The notes beneath the pieces were generated by a model. That model was not told where the DNA came from, did not search any database, and saw only the letters and a program-made list of their open reading frames with translations. The translations under genes and the position numbers were made by a program. Below are positions 44,542-53,077 of a DNA stretch of 54,966 nucleotides, in pieces. The first letter of the stretch is position 1, and every line of letters starts with the position of its first letter. This DNA comes from Natrialba chahannaoensis JCM 10990 (lineage in GTDB: Archaea; Halobacteriota; Halobacteria; Halobacteriales; Natrialbaceae): assembly GCF_000337135.1 (NCBI RefSeq), contig NZ_AOIN01000091.1:84728-139693 (forward strand), in the 5' to 3' direction.

Positions 44542-45252
44542 ATATCTGAGAGTCGATACCGTCTTCGGTTTCACTTCGTCACGTCAAAGCTAATATTCAC
44601 GTACACGGGTTATTGAAAGCGTGTATCTGCAAGGTAGACAGAATTATGGATAGGCGTTGTGCCTGCAGTTGTCACCAGTAGACACCACTGTTCAATAGCA
44701 TGCTGACAGGAGCAAGAATACGAATGTACTCACCCCGAACACTCAGTTGGGATATAATAACTGGACGACTGAACGCAAACGTTCGTCACGCCATCGGCAA
44801 TACGTTGAGTCGTCTCCGTGCTGGTGACCGCGGAGACAACCGCCGAACCGACACACCTCCAACCGGTTCGTGACACCCACGTCGCACATTCCTCCCAACT
44901 CGCCCGCTCGTGGCGTATGCCGCCCTGCCGCGTCGCTGGGTGTTCGATACCGGTGTTCCTCTCACTCTCCGTTTCCCGGCTAGTGATCTCAGACGCTGTC
45001 GAGAGACACGACATGTCGCTGTCAAGGCGTTTGGCAGTCGTTACTGACAGGTAACCACTCGTAGGACGAGGATACGGCTCGCATAACAATATCCACAATT
45101 GGGATAGCACCGGCTGAAATCCGGTTGCTCCCGGTGGGCGACGGCGAACGGTCGGTACTGCATTGTGGATCCCGATGACAGGTCCGACATCCGACCCGCT
45201 CGCTGCTCTTGGCCACAGATTGGCTCCCCGGTTCGATTCCGGGTGGGAGTGT
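44542..45252. other. Gene-free stretch with a tRNA-like 3' fragment at its end
   Basis: About 700 bp show no coding frame with haloarchaeal codon bias. TATA-like GGATATAATAAC is at about 44753-44764. Near the right edge 45227-45243 can form a perfect T-arm (CCCGG, TTCGATT, CCGGG), followed by TGGGAGT, as in the 3' end of a tRNA gene. I found no 5' half that folds with it. Alternatively these bases are the coding start of the next gene. Nothing else is recognised. Confidence 0.4.
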
Positions 45253-45603
45253 ATGCAATCCGACGCCGTCTATTCCGTACCACGGCTAACAGTTACTGTC
45301 ACGACGAGCGACCTCGATCGACTTCTCTGGGTGCTCGTCGCCGTCTCGCTTGTCGGGGATGTCGTGACGACGTTCCTCGGCTTGCACCTCGGACTCACCG
45401 AGTCAAATCCGATCGCTCGAAGCGCTATCGATGGCTACGGACTCGTCGGGATGCTCGTTCTGAAAGCCGCGGCTGTCAGCGTTGGACTCTGCTGTCGACC
45501 GCTTCTACCCAGAGTGTATCAGCCGATCGTTCCTGCTGGACTGGCGCTCCCGTGGCTCATCGCAAGCGGGATCAACGTCTACATGATTTCGACGGTACTC
45601 TGA
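45253..45603 (+). CDS. DUF5658-type haloarchaeal membrane protein
   Basis: The 116-residue form has three to four helices. The DUF5658-like core is VSLVGDVVTTFLGLHLGLTE followed by SNPIARSAIDGYG, and GMLVLKAAAVSVGLCCRPLL then YQPIVPAGLALPWLIASGIN. Function is unknown. I give the ATG at 45253; the frame is open back to 45163 and could start at GTG 45163 or ATG 45175 (MTGPTSDPLAALGHRLAPRF), in which case the tRNA-like bases at 45227-45250 are coding. Confidence 0.75.
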   Translation: MQSDAVYSVPRLTVTVTTSDLDRLLWVLVAVSLVGDVVTTFLGLHLGLTESNPIARSAIDGYGLVGMLVLKAAAVSVGLCCRPLLPRVYQPIVPAGLALPWLIASGINVYMISTVL

Positions 45604-45685
45604 GATCGGGAGCGTGCCAAAAGCCACCGTTTCGGCCGACGTCATAAATGGTGGGAAAAGCATCTATTCGCCCCCAGTTCGGCGA

Positions 45686-46147
45686 TCACTCGTCGTCGAC
45701 GAACTCGCGTTTCAGCGAGAGTGCAGTCCGATCGAACTCACACACCAGTTCGTCGTCCTGATTGAACACTTCAACGTGCATCGTGACGACGCCGCGGTCG
45801 CCGTCGCTGGTCTCGCGCTTGTCGGTGACAGTCGACTGGACGCGGAGGGTATCGCCGTGGAACACGGGGTGGGGGTGTTCGACGTTGTCGTAGGAGAGAT
45901 TCGCGACGATAGTTCCGTCGGTCGTCTCAGGAATCGAGATGCCGACAGCGAGACTCATCGTGTAGAGGCCGTTGACTAGCCGCTCGCCGAAGTCGGTGTC
46001 AGCTGCGAACTCGTCGTCTAAGTGCAGCGGCTGCTGGTTCATCGTCATATCACAGAATCGCTGATTGTCGCTCTCGGAGACCGTTCGCCGTCGTTCGTGT
46101 TCGATCGTTTCGCCGACCGTGAACTCCTCGTAGTACAAACCGGTCAT
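45686..46147 (-). CDS. MaoC-like (hot-dog) dehydratase domain protein
   Basis: This 153-residue single hot-dog protein begins MTGLYYEEFTVGETIEHERR. The MaoC hydratase region NQQPLHLDDEFAADTDFGER is followed by LVNGLYTMSLAVGISI: the Asp of the usual Asp/His dyad is present (LHLDD), while the His position of AHG-type enzymes is occupied by Asn (VNG). Many haloarchaeal MaoC paralogues share this change. A CoA-thioester hydration role (enoyl- or mesaconyl-CoA-like substrate) is likely by family, not certain. It is a single gene, with the aldehyde dehydrogenase upstream on the same strand, 162 bp away. Confidence 0.87.
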   Translation of the reverse strand: MTGLYYEEFTVGETIEHERRRTVSESDNQRFCDMTMNQQPLHLDDEFAADTDFGERLVNGLYTMSLAVGISIPETTDGTIVANLSYDNVEHPHPVFHGDTLRVQSTVTDKRETSDGDRGVVTMHVEVFNQDDELVCEFDRTALSLKREFVDDE

Positions 46148-46309
46148 ACGTGCGACGTGGCGGGGTCACCTCAAAAAGATAGTGCAGTGGTGGCGCTCAA
46201 CTGCGGTGTTGTGCCGTCACCATGGCCGGCGTACTGGCCGGAGTGAAAGCGTCTACTAGTACTACTACAACGACTACTACGACTACAGAGTGCCTTCTAC
46301 AGCGCCCAC

Positions 46310-47710
46310 TCACTCCACCAGTTCCGTCTCCTCACCAGCGTCCTGTTGTACCCAGATCGCCTTCGTGTTCACGAACTCCCGGATACCGTCACGTGCGAGT
46401 TCGCGACCGTAGCCCGAGTCCTTGACGCCGCCGAAGGGCAGCCGCGGATCGGACTTGACGAGTTCGTTGACGAACGCGAGCCCCGAGTCGAACTCCCGGG
46501 CGACGCGCTCGCCGCGTTCCAGGTCGTCGGTCCAGACACTCGCACCGAGCCCGAATCGGGTGTCGTTGGCCTTCTCGATCGCAGCCTCCTCGTCGGGAAC
46601 CCGGAACACCGTTGCAACGGGACCGAACAGTTCCTCCTGGTCTGCTGGTGCGTTCTCAGGAACGGCAGTCAACACCGTCGGCGGATAAAACGTACCCTCA
46701 CGATCCATCCGCTCGCTGCCGAGCCGGATCTCGCCACCCTGCTCGACGGTCTCCTGTACCTGTTCGTGCAGCTGGTCGAGCAAATCTGGCCGCGCCTGCG
46801 GACCGATATCCGTCTCCTCGTCGAGCGGATCGCCGACAGTCTGCTCGTCCATCTCCGCGACGAAGCGGTCGACAAACTCCTCGTAGACATCCTCGACGAC
46901 GATGAATCGCTTCGCCGCAATACAGGACTGCCCAGAGTTCAGGAGTCTGGCCTGGACTGCCGTCTCGACCGTCTCGTCCATCGGGGCGTCCTCGAGTACC
47001 ACGAACGGATCGCTGCCGCCGAGTTCGAGGACAGTCTTTTTGAGTTTGCTACCGGCGGTTTCGGCGACCGCACGGCCTGCGCCGTCGCTTCCGGTGAGCG
47101 TCACGCCCTGAATGCGGTCGTCCTCGATCACCGCCTCGATTTCGCTGGAGTCGATTAACAGCGTCGTGAAGACATCCTCGGGGAAGCCAGTCTCGCGGAA
47201 AATAGCTTCTATCGCGCGTGCGCAACCGGGGACGTTCGAGGCGTGTTTCAACAGGCCGACGTTCCCCGCAGCGAGGTTTGGTGCGGCGAATCGAAACACC
47301 TGCCAGAAGGGGAAGTTCCACGGCATGATCGCGAGGATCGGTCCGAGCGGCTGGTGTGCGACGACCGTTCGGGCGTTCGGATCGCCTGCAACCACCTCAT
47401 CCTGGAGGAACTCGGCCGCGTGTTCGCCGTAGTAGTCACAGACCCATGCACACTTTTCGACCTCGGCACGCGCCTGCTCGATCGGCTTGCCCATCTCTCG
47501 TGTCATCAGTTCGGCGTACTTCTCGGTGTTCTCCCGAAGAACGTCGCTCGCATCCACGAGCAACCGCTGGCGCGTCTCGATTGGCACATCACGCCACTCC
47601 TCGAATGCAGCCTGTGCGCGCTCGAGTCGCTCGTCGCGTTCGCTCGCATCCGTTTCATCGTACGTCTCGATTACGTCGCCGGTCGCCGGATTCGTACTCT
47701 CGATGGACAC
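46310..47710 (-). CDS. NAD(P)-dependent aldehyde dehydrogenase (succinate-semialdehyde type)
   Basis: The 466-residue ALDH has the cofactor segment [20 protein letters not shown], the general-base Glu in [19 protein letters not shown] and the nucleophilic Cys in [19 protein letters not shown]. The C-terminal [20 protein letters not shown] is also present. The short PWNFPFWQ variant is characteristic of the GabD/succinate-semialdehyde group. Start chosen: GTG 47710, giving [20 protein letters not shown], the usual ALDH beginning; upstream in-frame codons are not haloarchaeal-like. Substrate assignment is tentative. Confidence 0.93.
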   Translation of the reverse strand: MSIESTNPATGDVIETYDETDASERDERLERAQAAFEEWRDVPIETRQRLLVDASDVLRENTEKYAELMTREMGKPIEQARAEVEKCAWVCDYYGEHAAEFLQDEVVAGDPNARTVVAHQPLGPILAIMPWNFPFWQVFRFAAPNLAAGNVGLLKHASNVPGCARAIEAIFRETGFPEDVFTTLLIDSSEIEAVIEDDRIQGVTLTGSDGAGRAVAETAGSKLKKTVLELGGSDPFVVLEDAPMDETVETAVQARLLNSGQSCIAAKRFIVVEDVYEEFVDRFVAEMDEQTVGDPLDEETDIGPQARPDLLDQLHEQVQETVEQGGEIRLGSERMDREGTFYPPTVLTAVPENAPADQEELFGPVATVFRVPDEEAAIEKANDTRFGLGASVWTDDLERGERVAREFDSGLAFVNELVKSDPRLPFGGVKDSGYGRELARDGIREFVNTKAIWVQQDAGEETELVE

Positions 47711-47992
47711 AGAGAAGCAACCACAAGCAACGGCTTCAAAGGAACGGGGTGTCAACCGCGAGGACCGGTTCGTTATTTCCGTCCGCACTAGTGGATGGAG
47801 ATCGGCAGTAGTTACTCGCTGGAGCAAGTATTGCACGAATAGCGGGAGAGTAACAAGGGTTATGACGGTGGGTCGGAAACGCACACACCTACACCCGCCG
47901 GCGGTTTCAGTACGCGTACATGGCGTGGCTCACTCACGTCCGGCCAAGATGCTGTCTGATCGTCGTCTTCCGCGGGTACAGCCACTCTCACT

Positions 47993-49270
47993 ATGACCGC
48001 AGCCGAACCGACAACGGAACCCGACGAAGAGGAAAGCGCAGTCGAAACAGCCCGTCGCCAACTCGAGCGTGCGGCCGCACACCTGGATGTCGACGAAGGG
48101 ATCGTCGAGCGGCTTCGTCACCCGACCAGCGTCTACCGGGTCACGATCCCACTCGAGCGCGACGACGGCACGCGTGAGATGTTTACCGGTTACCGCGCCC
48201 ATCACGACAGTGTTCGTGGCCCCTACAAGGGCGGACTGCGCTATCACCCTGCCGTCAACGAGGAGGAGTGTGTCGGTCTCTCGATGTGGATGACCTGGAA
48301 GTGTGCCGTGATGGACCTGCCCTTTGGCGGCGCGAAGGGCGGTGTCGTCGTCAACCCCAAAGACCTCAGCACGGACGAGAAAGAGCGACTCACCCGCCGA
48401 TTCGCCGAGGAGCTTCGACCCGTTATCGGCCCGATGAAAGACATCCCAGCACCGGACATGGGAACCGACCCCGAGACGATGGCCTGGTTCATGGACGCCT
48501 ATTCGATGCAGGAAGGCGAAACCACGCCGGGCGTCGTCACCGGCAAACCGCCAGTCATCGGCGGCTCCTACGGCCGTGAGAAATCGCCTGGCCGCAGTGT
48601 TGGCATCATCACTGCCGAGGCCGTCGACTACTACGGCTGGGACCTCGACGAGACGACTGTTGCCGTGCAAGGGTTCGGTAGCGTTGGCGCGAACGCTGCC
48701 CGCTATCTGGACGACCTCGGCGCATCGATCGTCGCCGTCTCCGACATCGACGGCGCGATCTACGACCCCGACGGTCTCGACACGAACGACGTCGAAGACC
48801 ACGACGAAACTCCTGGGATGGTCTCGGGCTACAATGCCCCGCAATCGCTCACCAACGCGGAACTGCTCGAACTCGATGTCGATGTTCTCATCCCCGCTGC
48901 AATTGGGAACGTGCTCACCGGGGATAACTCACGCAACGTCAACGCCGACATGATCGTCGAGGGCGCAAACGGTCCAACGACCTCGACGGCCGACCAGATC
49001 TTCGAAAAGCGCGATATTGCAGTCATTCCGGACATTCTCGCGAACGCCGGTGGCGTCACCGTCTCCTACTTCGAATGGCTTCAGGACATCAATCGCCGTG
49101 CGTGGAGTTTAGAGCGCGTCCACGAGGAACTCGAGACGGAGATGCTCCGCGCCTGGGGCGCGGTCTGTGAGGAGTACGAACGCAACGAGGTGACCTGGCG
49201 CGATGCGGCGTACATCGTCGCACTACAGCGCATCGCCGAGGCACACGAGGCACGCGGCCTCTGGCCGTAA
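47993..49270 (+). CDS. gdh: Glutamate dehydrogenase, paralogue 1
   Basis: The 425-residue hexameric-type GDH interconverts glutamate with 2-oxoglutarate and ammonia. Its signatures are [15 protein letters not shown], the catalytic Lys in [33 protein letters not shown] and the Rossmann [20 protein letters not shown]. The C-terminal [20 protein letters not shown] also fits. An acidic N-terminal extension ([16 protein letters not shown]) precedes the domain. By eye it is only about half identical to the second GDH at 53078, so they are old paralogues rather than a recent duplication. No clear TATA box is visible close to the ATG. Confidence 0.96.
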   Translation: MTAAEPTTEPDEEESAVETARRQLERAAAHLDVDEGIVERLRHPTSVYRVTIPLERDDGTREMFTGYRAHHDSVRGPYKGGLRYHPAVNEEECVGLSMWMTWKCAVMDLPFGGAKGGVVVNPKDLSTDEKERLTRRFAEELRPVIGPMKDIPAPDMGTDPETMAWFMDAYSMQEGETTPGVVTGKPPVIGGSYGREKSPGRSVGIITAEAVDYYGWDLDETTVAVQGFGSVGANAARYLDDLGASIVAVSDIDGAIYDPDGLDTNDVEDHDETPGMVSGYNAPQSLTNAELLELDVDVLIPAAIGNVLTGDNSRNVNADMIVEGANGPTTSTADQIFEKRDIAVIPDILANAGGVTVSYFEWLQDINRRAWSLERVHEELETEMLRAWGAVCEEYERNEVTWRDAAYIVALQRIAEAHEARGLWP

Positions 49271-49345
49271 TCGCGGTCAGACTGCGAACACGAACCGAAC
49301 CGTGAACGGGCGACCGGAGTCAGTTGTGGTTCCCCTCCACCCAGA

Positions 49346-49364
49346 CCCCTTGTTCAGACTGAAA
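49346..49364 (-). other. ORB-like element A (3' side of orc1/cdc6)
   Basis: The reverse complement reads TTTCAGTCTGAACAAGGGG, differing from the boxes at the 5' side (TTTCACTCTGAACAAGGGG) by one base. Confidence 0.55.
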
Positions 49365-49501
49365 GTACCATCACACCACCGTCGTTCGGTATCTCCATCC
49401 TCACCCTGTCGTTCGCCGCCGCTCATCTCCATTCCATCCCGTCTTCGGTATCTCCATTCTCACCTCACCCCTATCGGTCGCCATCGTTCATCCTCACCTC
49501 A

Positions 49502-49521
49502 CCCCCGTCGTTCAGACTGTA
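49502..49521 (-). other. ORB-like element B, degenerate
   Basis: The reverse complement reads TACAGTCTGAACGACGGGGG; the CTGAAC core and G-string are kept while other positions differ. Confidence 0.4.
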
Positions 49522-49735
49522 CTCAAGTACGGACCCAAACCCAGACACAACAGACTCACACCCAAACCAGAACCAGAATTCAACCAACAAGAGACGAGTA
49601 CTCCCACCAGGACGGGCACAACACAGATCACTCGTACAATCGATCACAGACGGAGGACAGCCAACTCAAGTACACTTTTCATGACAGTGCGGAAACGACA
49701 ACACACAGGCGAGCCAGAGTTACCGCCGGAGCGGA

Positions 49736-51025
49736 CTAGGAGAACGAAGACAGATCTGTCTCGACATCACGCTCACGCGATGAATCACCGTTCGCGAGTT
49801 GGTCGTAGGACGGCAAGTCCTCGAGTGAGGAATCTCGTTTGACTGCCTTGACGATGTGCTTTGGGTCTGTCACGAGTCGATGGAGCAGGTAACTGCCCTG
49901 TGAGCGTCCGCCACCGGTCTTTTCGGACTCGATCACGCCGAGAAACGCCTGTTCCTTGAGCTGTCGGTACAGTCCGTTCTCCGTGATCGGGTCGTTCGCG
50001 ACCAGCTCACAGATACCAACGTAGCGCTGGTAGATTTCTCGGGTCTTGTACGTCTCGCGGTCGCCAGTGATGATGCGACTCGCGAGCGAGTAGAGGGCGA
50101 GTTTGGCGTGGACCGTCGCGCCACTGGTCAACTCCTCGATGCGGTTGATCTCGGCGACTTCCTGGGCCTGCTGGATGTGGTCCTCCGAGACCGCCTCCGA
50201 ACCGGTGCGGCGAGCTAACTCGCCTGCTTCCTTCAGAATCTCGATCGCCTTGCGTGCGTCCCCGTGCTTCTTCGCCGCGAGTGCTGCACAGAGTTCGATC
50301 GTCCCGTCCTCGAGAACGTCCGGCTGGAAGGCATCCTCGCGATTGCGCATGATCTCACGAAGCTGGGAAGCGTCGTAGGGGTGGAAGAACAGCTCGCGGT
50401 GGCCGAAGCTGCTGTCGATGCGTTCATCCAGAGTTTCGCGGTACTGAACCTTGTTGCTGATGCCGATCACGCCGATGTAGGCGTCCGTCTTGCGCGCTTC
50501 GCGAGCGCGAGAGAGTTGCATCAAAATGTTGCTGTTGTCGAGTTTGTCGATCTCGTCTAAAATGACGATGACAGCGTCGAAGAAGGACTCCAGAATACGC
50601 CAGATGTGCTGGTAGTACTCCATGGTTCCGACGCCGCGAAGCGGGATGTGGTCCTGGTAACCAGTCTGTTCCTTGAGGCTCAGGGCGAGTTGGCGGGTCG
50701 CACGCGTCTCCGTGTTCGCTTCGGAGCAGTCGACGTAGAGGACGCCACAGTCGATCTCGTTGCTCCGGGCGGCATCCTGGGCTCGCGTGGCGACGTGGCG
50801 AGAGATGAGGCTCTTTCCGGTCCCCGTTTTGCCGTAGATCATCACGTTGTTCGGTGGATCGCCGCGCGTGATCGCGCCGACTTCAGCGGCAACTGACTGG
50901 ATCTCGTTGTCCCGACCGACGATCCGGTCTTCGTCGGGCACGTGACCAACGTGCAGAAGCTCCTTCCGATTGAAGATCGGATCGTGAGATTGAAAGAGCG
51001 GGTCCCCACCGGCCGTATCAGCCAT
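49736..51025 (-). CDS. orc1/cdc6: Orc1/Cdc6 replication initiator
   Basis: The 429-residue AAA+ initiator binds origin boxes and loads MCM. Walker A is MIYGKTGTGKSLISRHVA (about residues 63-80), Walker B VIVILDEIDKLDNSNIL (about 150-166), sensor 1 IGVIGISNKVQY, and sensor 2 lies near KHGDARKAIEILKEAG. The C-terminal winged helix (about 300-400) contains YQRYVGICELVANDPITENG and GGGRSQGSYLLHRL. Its ATG lies 24-31 nt after a TATA box (51049-51056). The adjacent 975-bp gap has origin-like architecture, so this is probably the cognate initiator. Confidence 0.96.
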   Translation of the reverse strand: MADTAGGDPLFQSHDPIFNRKELLHVGHVPDEDRIVGRDNEIQSVAAEVGAITRGDPPNNVMIYGKTGTGKSLISRHVATRAQDAARSNEIDCGVLYVDCSEANTETRATRQLALSLKEQTGYQDHIPLRGVGTMEYYQHIWRILESFFDAVIVILDEIDKLDNSNILMQLSRAREARKTDAYIGVIGISNKVQYRETLDERIDSSFGHRELFFHPYDASQLREIMRNREDAFQPDVLEDGTIELCAALAAKKHGDARKAIEILKEAGELARRTGSEAVSEDHIQQAQEVAEINRIEELTSGATVHAKLALYSLASRIITGDRETYKTREIYQRYVGICELVANDPITENGLYRQLKEQAFLGVIESEKTGGGRSQGSYLLHRLVTDPKHIVKAVKRDSSLEDLPSYDQLANGDSSRERDVETDLSSFS

Positions 51026-51026
51026 G

Positions 51027-51056
51027 CTTCCATTCTGGAAGACAGGTATTATAAAA
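51027..51056 (-). promoter_or_regulatory. orc1/cdc6 promoter with short dyad
   Basis: The TATA box TTTTATAA is at 51049-51056 (minus strand), -24 to -31 from the ATG. Between it and the ATG lies the dyad CTTCC-ATTCT-GGAAG (51027-51041), whose TTCC...GGAA core is like that of haloarchaeal oriC1 boxes. It may be an autoregulatory initiator site. Confidence 0.5.
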
Positions 51057-51171
51057 CCACGGGAAAGAATGCAGACTGATAACGAGAACGGGAACGGCCC
51101 AATTCGGTCACAATGCCGCTATAGAGGGCCTTGTTCTACGTTATCGGCGATTGAACAGTCATCGAACAGAC

Positions 51172-51194
51172 CCACCCCTGGTTCAGAGTGAAAC
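51172..51194 (-). other. Origin recognition box 1 (reverse orientation)
   Basis: The minus strand reads GTTTCACTCTGAACCAGGGG followed by TGG. It is closest to the orc gene and points toward it. Confidence 0.7.
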
Positions 51195-51302
51195 GTGTGA
51201 TAACAAGGAGGGGGTAGAGGTGTGGACATTGGATGGGTGAGTATTGCTCAGTCGGTTGTAAAAGGAGGGACTCTCGCCCTGAGTGCACACAGTGTCACAC
51301 AC

Positions 51303-51317
51303 TGTGGCTTCTCTCAG
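51303..51317 (+). repeat. Left arm of 15-bp inverted repeat bracketing the AT-rich region
   Basis: TGTGGCTTCTCTCAG is the exact reverse complement of 51453-51467. The arm overlaps a second dyad, CACAGTGT-CAC-ACACTGTG (51288-51306). Confidence 0.9.
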
Positions 51318-51452
51318 AAATTGCATAAACAGCCTCTCATACTTCTTGTCTTACTCTTTCTCCCTATCTAGTCTAGAACCGTTTCTAGTTATAACTTGTA
51401 TTTTACGGTACTGGTGACTATATCCTGTAGAAGGTCATTTTTATATGATTTC

Positions 51453-51467
51453 CTGAGAGAAGCCACA
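51453..51467 (-). repeat. Right arm of 15-bp inverted repeat bracketing the AT-rich region
   Basis: CTGAGAGAAGCCACA pairs exactly with 51303-51317. With one bulged C the pairing continues inward for about four more A/T pairs. Confidence 0.9.
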
Positions 51468-51676
51468 TTCACACATCACAGACCAATCAGATGAGACGAG
51501 AGCACATGTGATGTTGCAGTTCTTCACCCATCTTACGAACATAACTGACCAGTCGATTCCACCTGTCTGTTCCAGCTCTTTTTACTCTACTTCACACCCT
51601 TTTCATGCATACCGTACTCTTCTCATCCGTCTCATCCCTCTCTCACCTTCCTCCCCCTCCCCCACCACCAATCGAA

Positions 51677-51700
51677 TACACTCTGAACAAGGGGTGTCCC
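51677..51700 (+). other. Origin recognition box 2 (forward orientation)
   Basis: TACACTCTGAACAAGGGGTG followed by TCCC; shares 17 or more positions with box 4. Confidence 0.75.
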
Positions 51701-51821
51701 TGGGTCAATTTCTTCTCAGAGATACACTACTCACCGCTATTGCCCGCTCTCCCGGTGCTTACTGGGAATTACGAGAGTCGACTCGTTGGCTTGAATCGCT
51801 ACTCCTGTCGGTCCCTTCTGT

Positions 51822-51844
51822 CACCCCCCAATTCAGAGTGAAAA
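51822..51844 (-). other. Origin recognition box 3 (reverse orientation)
   Basis: The minus strand reads TTTTCACTCTGAATTGGGGG followed by GTG. It faces away from box 4, which begins 36 bp further on. Confidence 0.7.
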
Positions 51845-51880
51845 TGTTCACGGTTTATTTCACTCCCTCCGGACCGCCGC

Positions 51881-51905
51881 TTTCACTTTGAACAAGGGGT
51901 GTCCC
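51881..51905 (+). other. Origin recognition box 4 (forward orientation)
   Basis: TTTCACTTTGAACAAGGGGT followed by GTCCC. It lies about 95 bp before the CitE-like start, so initiator binding could affect that promoter. Confidence 0.75.
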
Positions 51906-52000
51906 ACTCTGTGACCAGTCCCACGCGACTCACCTCCCGTCTCATCACTCCCCGTATCAGGTCCCATACTTTGACAGTAGTGGTACGCGCACAGTCGGCT

Positions 52001-52873
52001 ATGGTACGACGCAGTATCCTCTTCACACCCGGCGATCAGCCGGATATGCTCCGCAAGGCACCCAGCGCAGGGGCTGACGCAATCGTATTCGACCTCGAAG
52101 ATGCGGTCGCACCCGCCGAGAAAGAGTCGGCACGAAACACGGTTCGCGAGGTCCTTACAGATCCAGCGTTCGACCCCGATTGTGAGGTTTGCGTCCGGGT
52201 GAACGCTTCCGTCGACGATCTGACGGCAGACCTCACAGTCATCGCTGGTCGCACTGACACCGCCGGTTCGCCGACCGATCTCCGCCTCGATAGTGTCATG
52301 CTTCCCAAAGTTGGTTCCGCTGATGACGTCCACACGCTTGTCGGGGAACTCGAGTCCCACGGACTCGACATCCCTATCCTGGCGCTTATCGAAAACGCCC
52401 AAGGGGTGCTCGCTGCACCGGCAATCGCAGCTGTGCCCGAAACCGATGCACTCCTGTTCGGTGCTGAGGACCTCTCGGCGGATCTGGGCGCGACACGGAC
52501 CGATGAAGGAACGGAAGTACTCTACGCACGCGAGCGCGTCGTCGTCGCAGCCACCGCACACGACTGCCAGGCGATCGATACGGTCTTCACCGATTTTGGA
52601 GACCAAACGGGACTCGCCGAGGAAACCGAGTTCGCGATTCAACTCGGCTACGACGGCAAGCTGGCGATCCACCCCGCACAGGTTGAGCCGATCAACGAGG
52701 CGTTCACGCCGACGACAGAGGAACTCGAGTGGGCGACGGCTGTACTCGAGGCCAAACGGGAAGCGGATGCGGAGGGGCGAGGTGTCTTCGAGGTGGATGG
52801 AGAGATGATCGACGCGCCGTTGATCGCACAGGCAGAACGGATTCGTGAGCGGGCGGCTGCAGCTGAGTTGTGA
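52001..52873 (+). CDS. CitE/HpcH-HpaI-type lyase (malyl/methylmalyl/citramalyl-CoA lyase-like)
   Basis: This 290-residue TIM-barrel Mg-dependent lyase or thioesterase begins MVRRSILFTPGDQPDMLRKA. Family motifs are ADAIVFDLEDAVAPAEKESAR (metal-binding Glu/Asp), CEVCVRVNAS (Arg contacting the carboxylate), ALIENAQGVLAAP, LLFGAEDLSADLG and KLAIHPAQVEPINEAF. It cleaves or forms C-C bonds in acyl-CoA dicarboxylates such as malyl-CoA; stand-alone CitE-like proteins can also hydrolyse them. ATG 52001 is the family start; an in-frame extension to 51899 overlaps origin box 4 and is unlikely to be translated. Confidence 0.88.
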   Translation: MVRRSILFTPGDQPDMLRKAPSAGADAIVFDLEDAVAPAEKESARNTVREVLTDPAFDPDCEVCVRVNASVDDLTADLTVIAGRTDTAGSPTDLRLDSVMLPKVGSADDVHTLVGELESHGLDIPILALIENAQGVLAAPAIAAVPETDALLFGAEDLSADLGATRTDEGTEVLYARERVVVAATAHDCQAIDTVFTDFGDQTGLAEETEFAIQLGYDGKLAIHPAQVEPINEAFTPTTEELEWATAVLEAKREADAEGRGVFEVDGEMIDAPLIAQAERIRERAAAAEL

Positions 52874-53077
52874 GGTGCTATCACCAGTAGTAGAATCGTT
52901 TTAACCTCCGTCTCAGAGTCGACGTAACACCTGGCACAGAGCCAAGGCTACACCGATTGCAGGATCAGCACCAATACCCGTATCGGATATATACACGACT
53001 ATAATCCTTATATTGTGTTTTACTTACTATGGATGATGTTCGCCACGTTTATTTTCGGTTCTGCTGAATAACGGTCT

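Larger units (their letters stand above)
49271..49735. other. Pyrimidine-rich gap between gdh and orc1/cdc6 with degenerate repeats
   Basis: There is no gene. The plus strand is strikingly C/T-rich (49365-49515). TTCGGTATCTCCATYCTCACC occurs at about 49385 and again at about 49444, and CGTCGTTC-type blocks recur. Two elements resemble the origin boxes beyond the orc gene (49346-49364 and 49502-49521). The rest (49520-49735) is an A/C-rich stretch without structure. Confidence 0.6.
51026..52000. other. Probable replication origin (ORBs plus AT-rich unwinding region)
   Basis: A 975-bp non-coding gap sits directly upstream of orc1/cdc6. It contains four ORB-like boxes (51172, 51677, 51822, 51881) sharing CTCTGAAC/CTTTGAAC plus a G-string. 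They lie in opposite orientations on either side of a 135-bp segment (51318-51452) with 46 G/C, about 66% A+T by my count. That segment is bracketed by a perfect 15-bp inverted repeat. A long pyrimidine tract (51590-51665) follows. Haloarchaeal origins next to cdc6 genes have this arrangement, including an inverted repeat around the AT-rich part in the Halobacterium orc7 origin. Confidence 0.8.

Noticed and set aside
45127-45251. Intron-containing tRNA using GCTCCCG (45127-45133) as 5' acceptor arm
   Set aside because: The acceptor would pair with two G-U pairs, but no D-arm or anticodon arm with U33 can be drawn and no bulge-helix-bulge intron is apparent.
46222-46425. Open frame with an ACT-triplet tract encoding a poly-Thr segment
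   Set aside because: The frame runs antisense into the aldehyde dehydrogenase C-terminus and has no promoter; the tract is a short microsatellite in the MaoC-ALDH gap.
49381-49515. Spaced repeats resembling a short CRISPR array
   Set aside because: Only two imperfect copies of a unit of about 21 bp, no palindromic repeat, no cas genes; better explained as degenerate origin-associated repeats.
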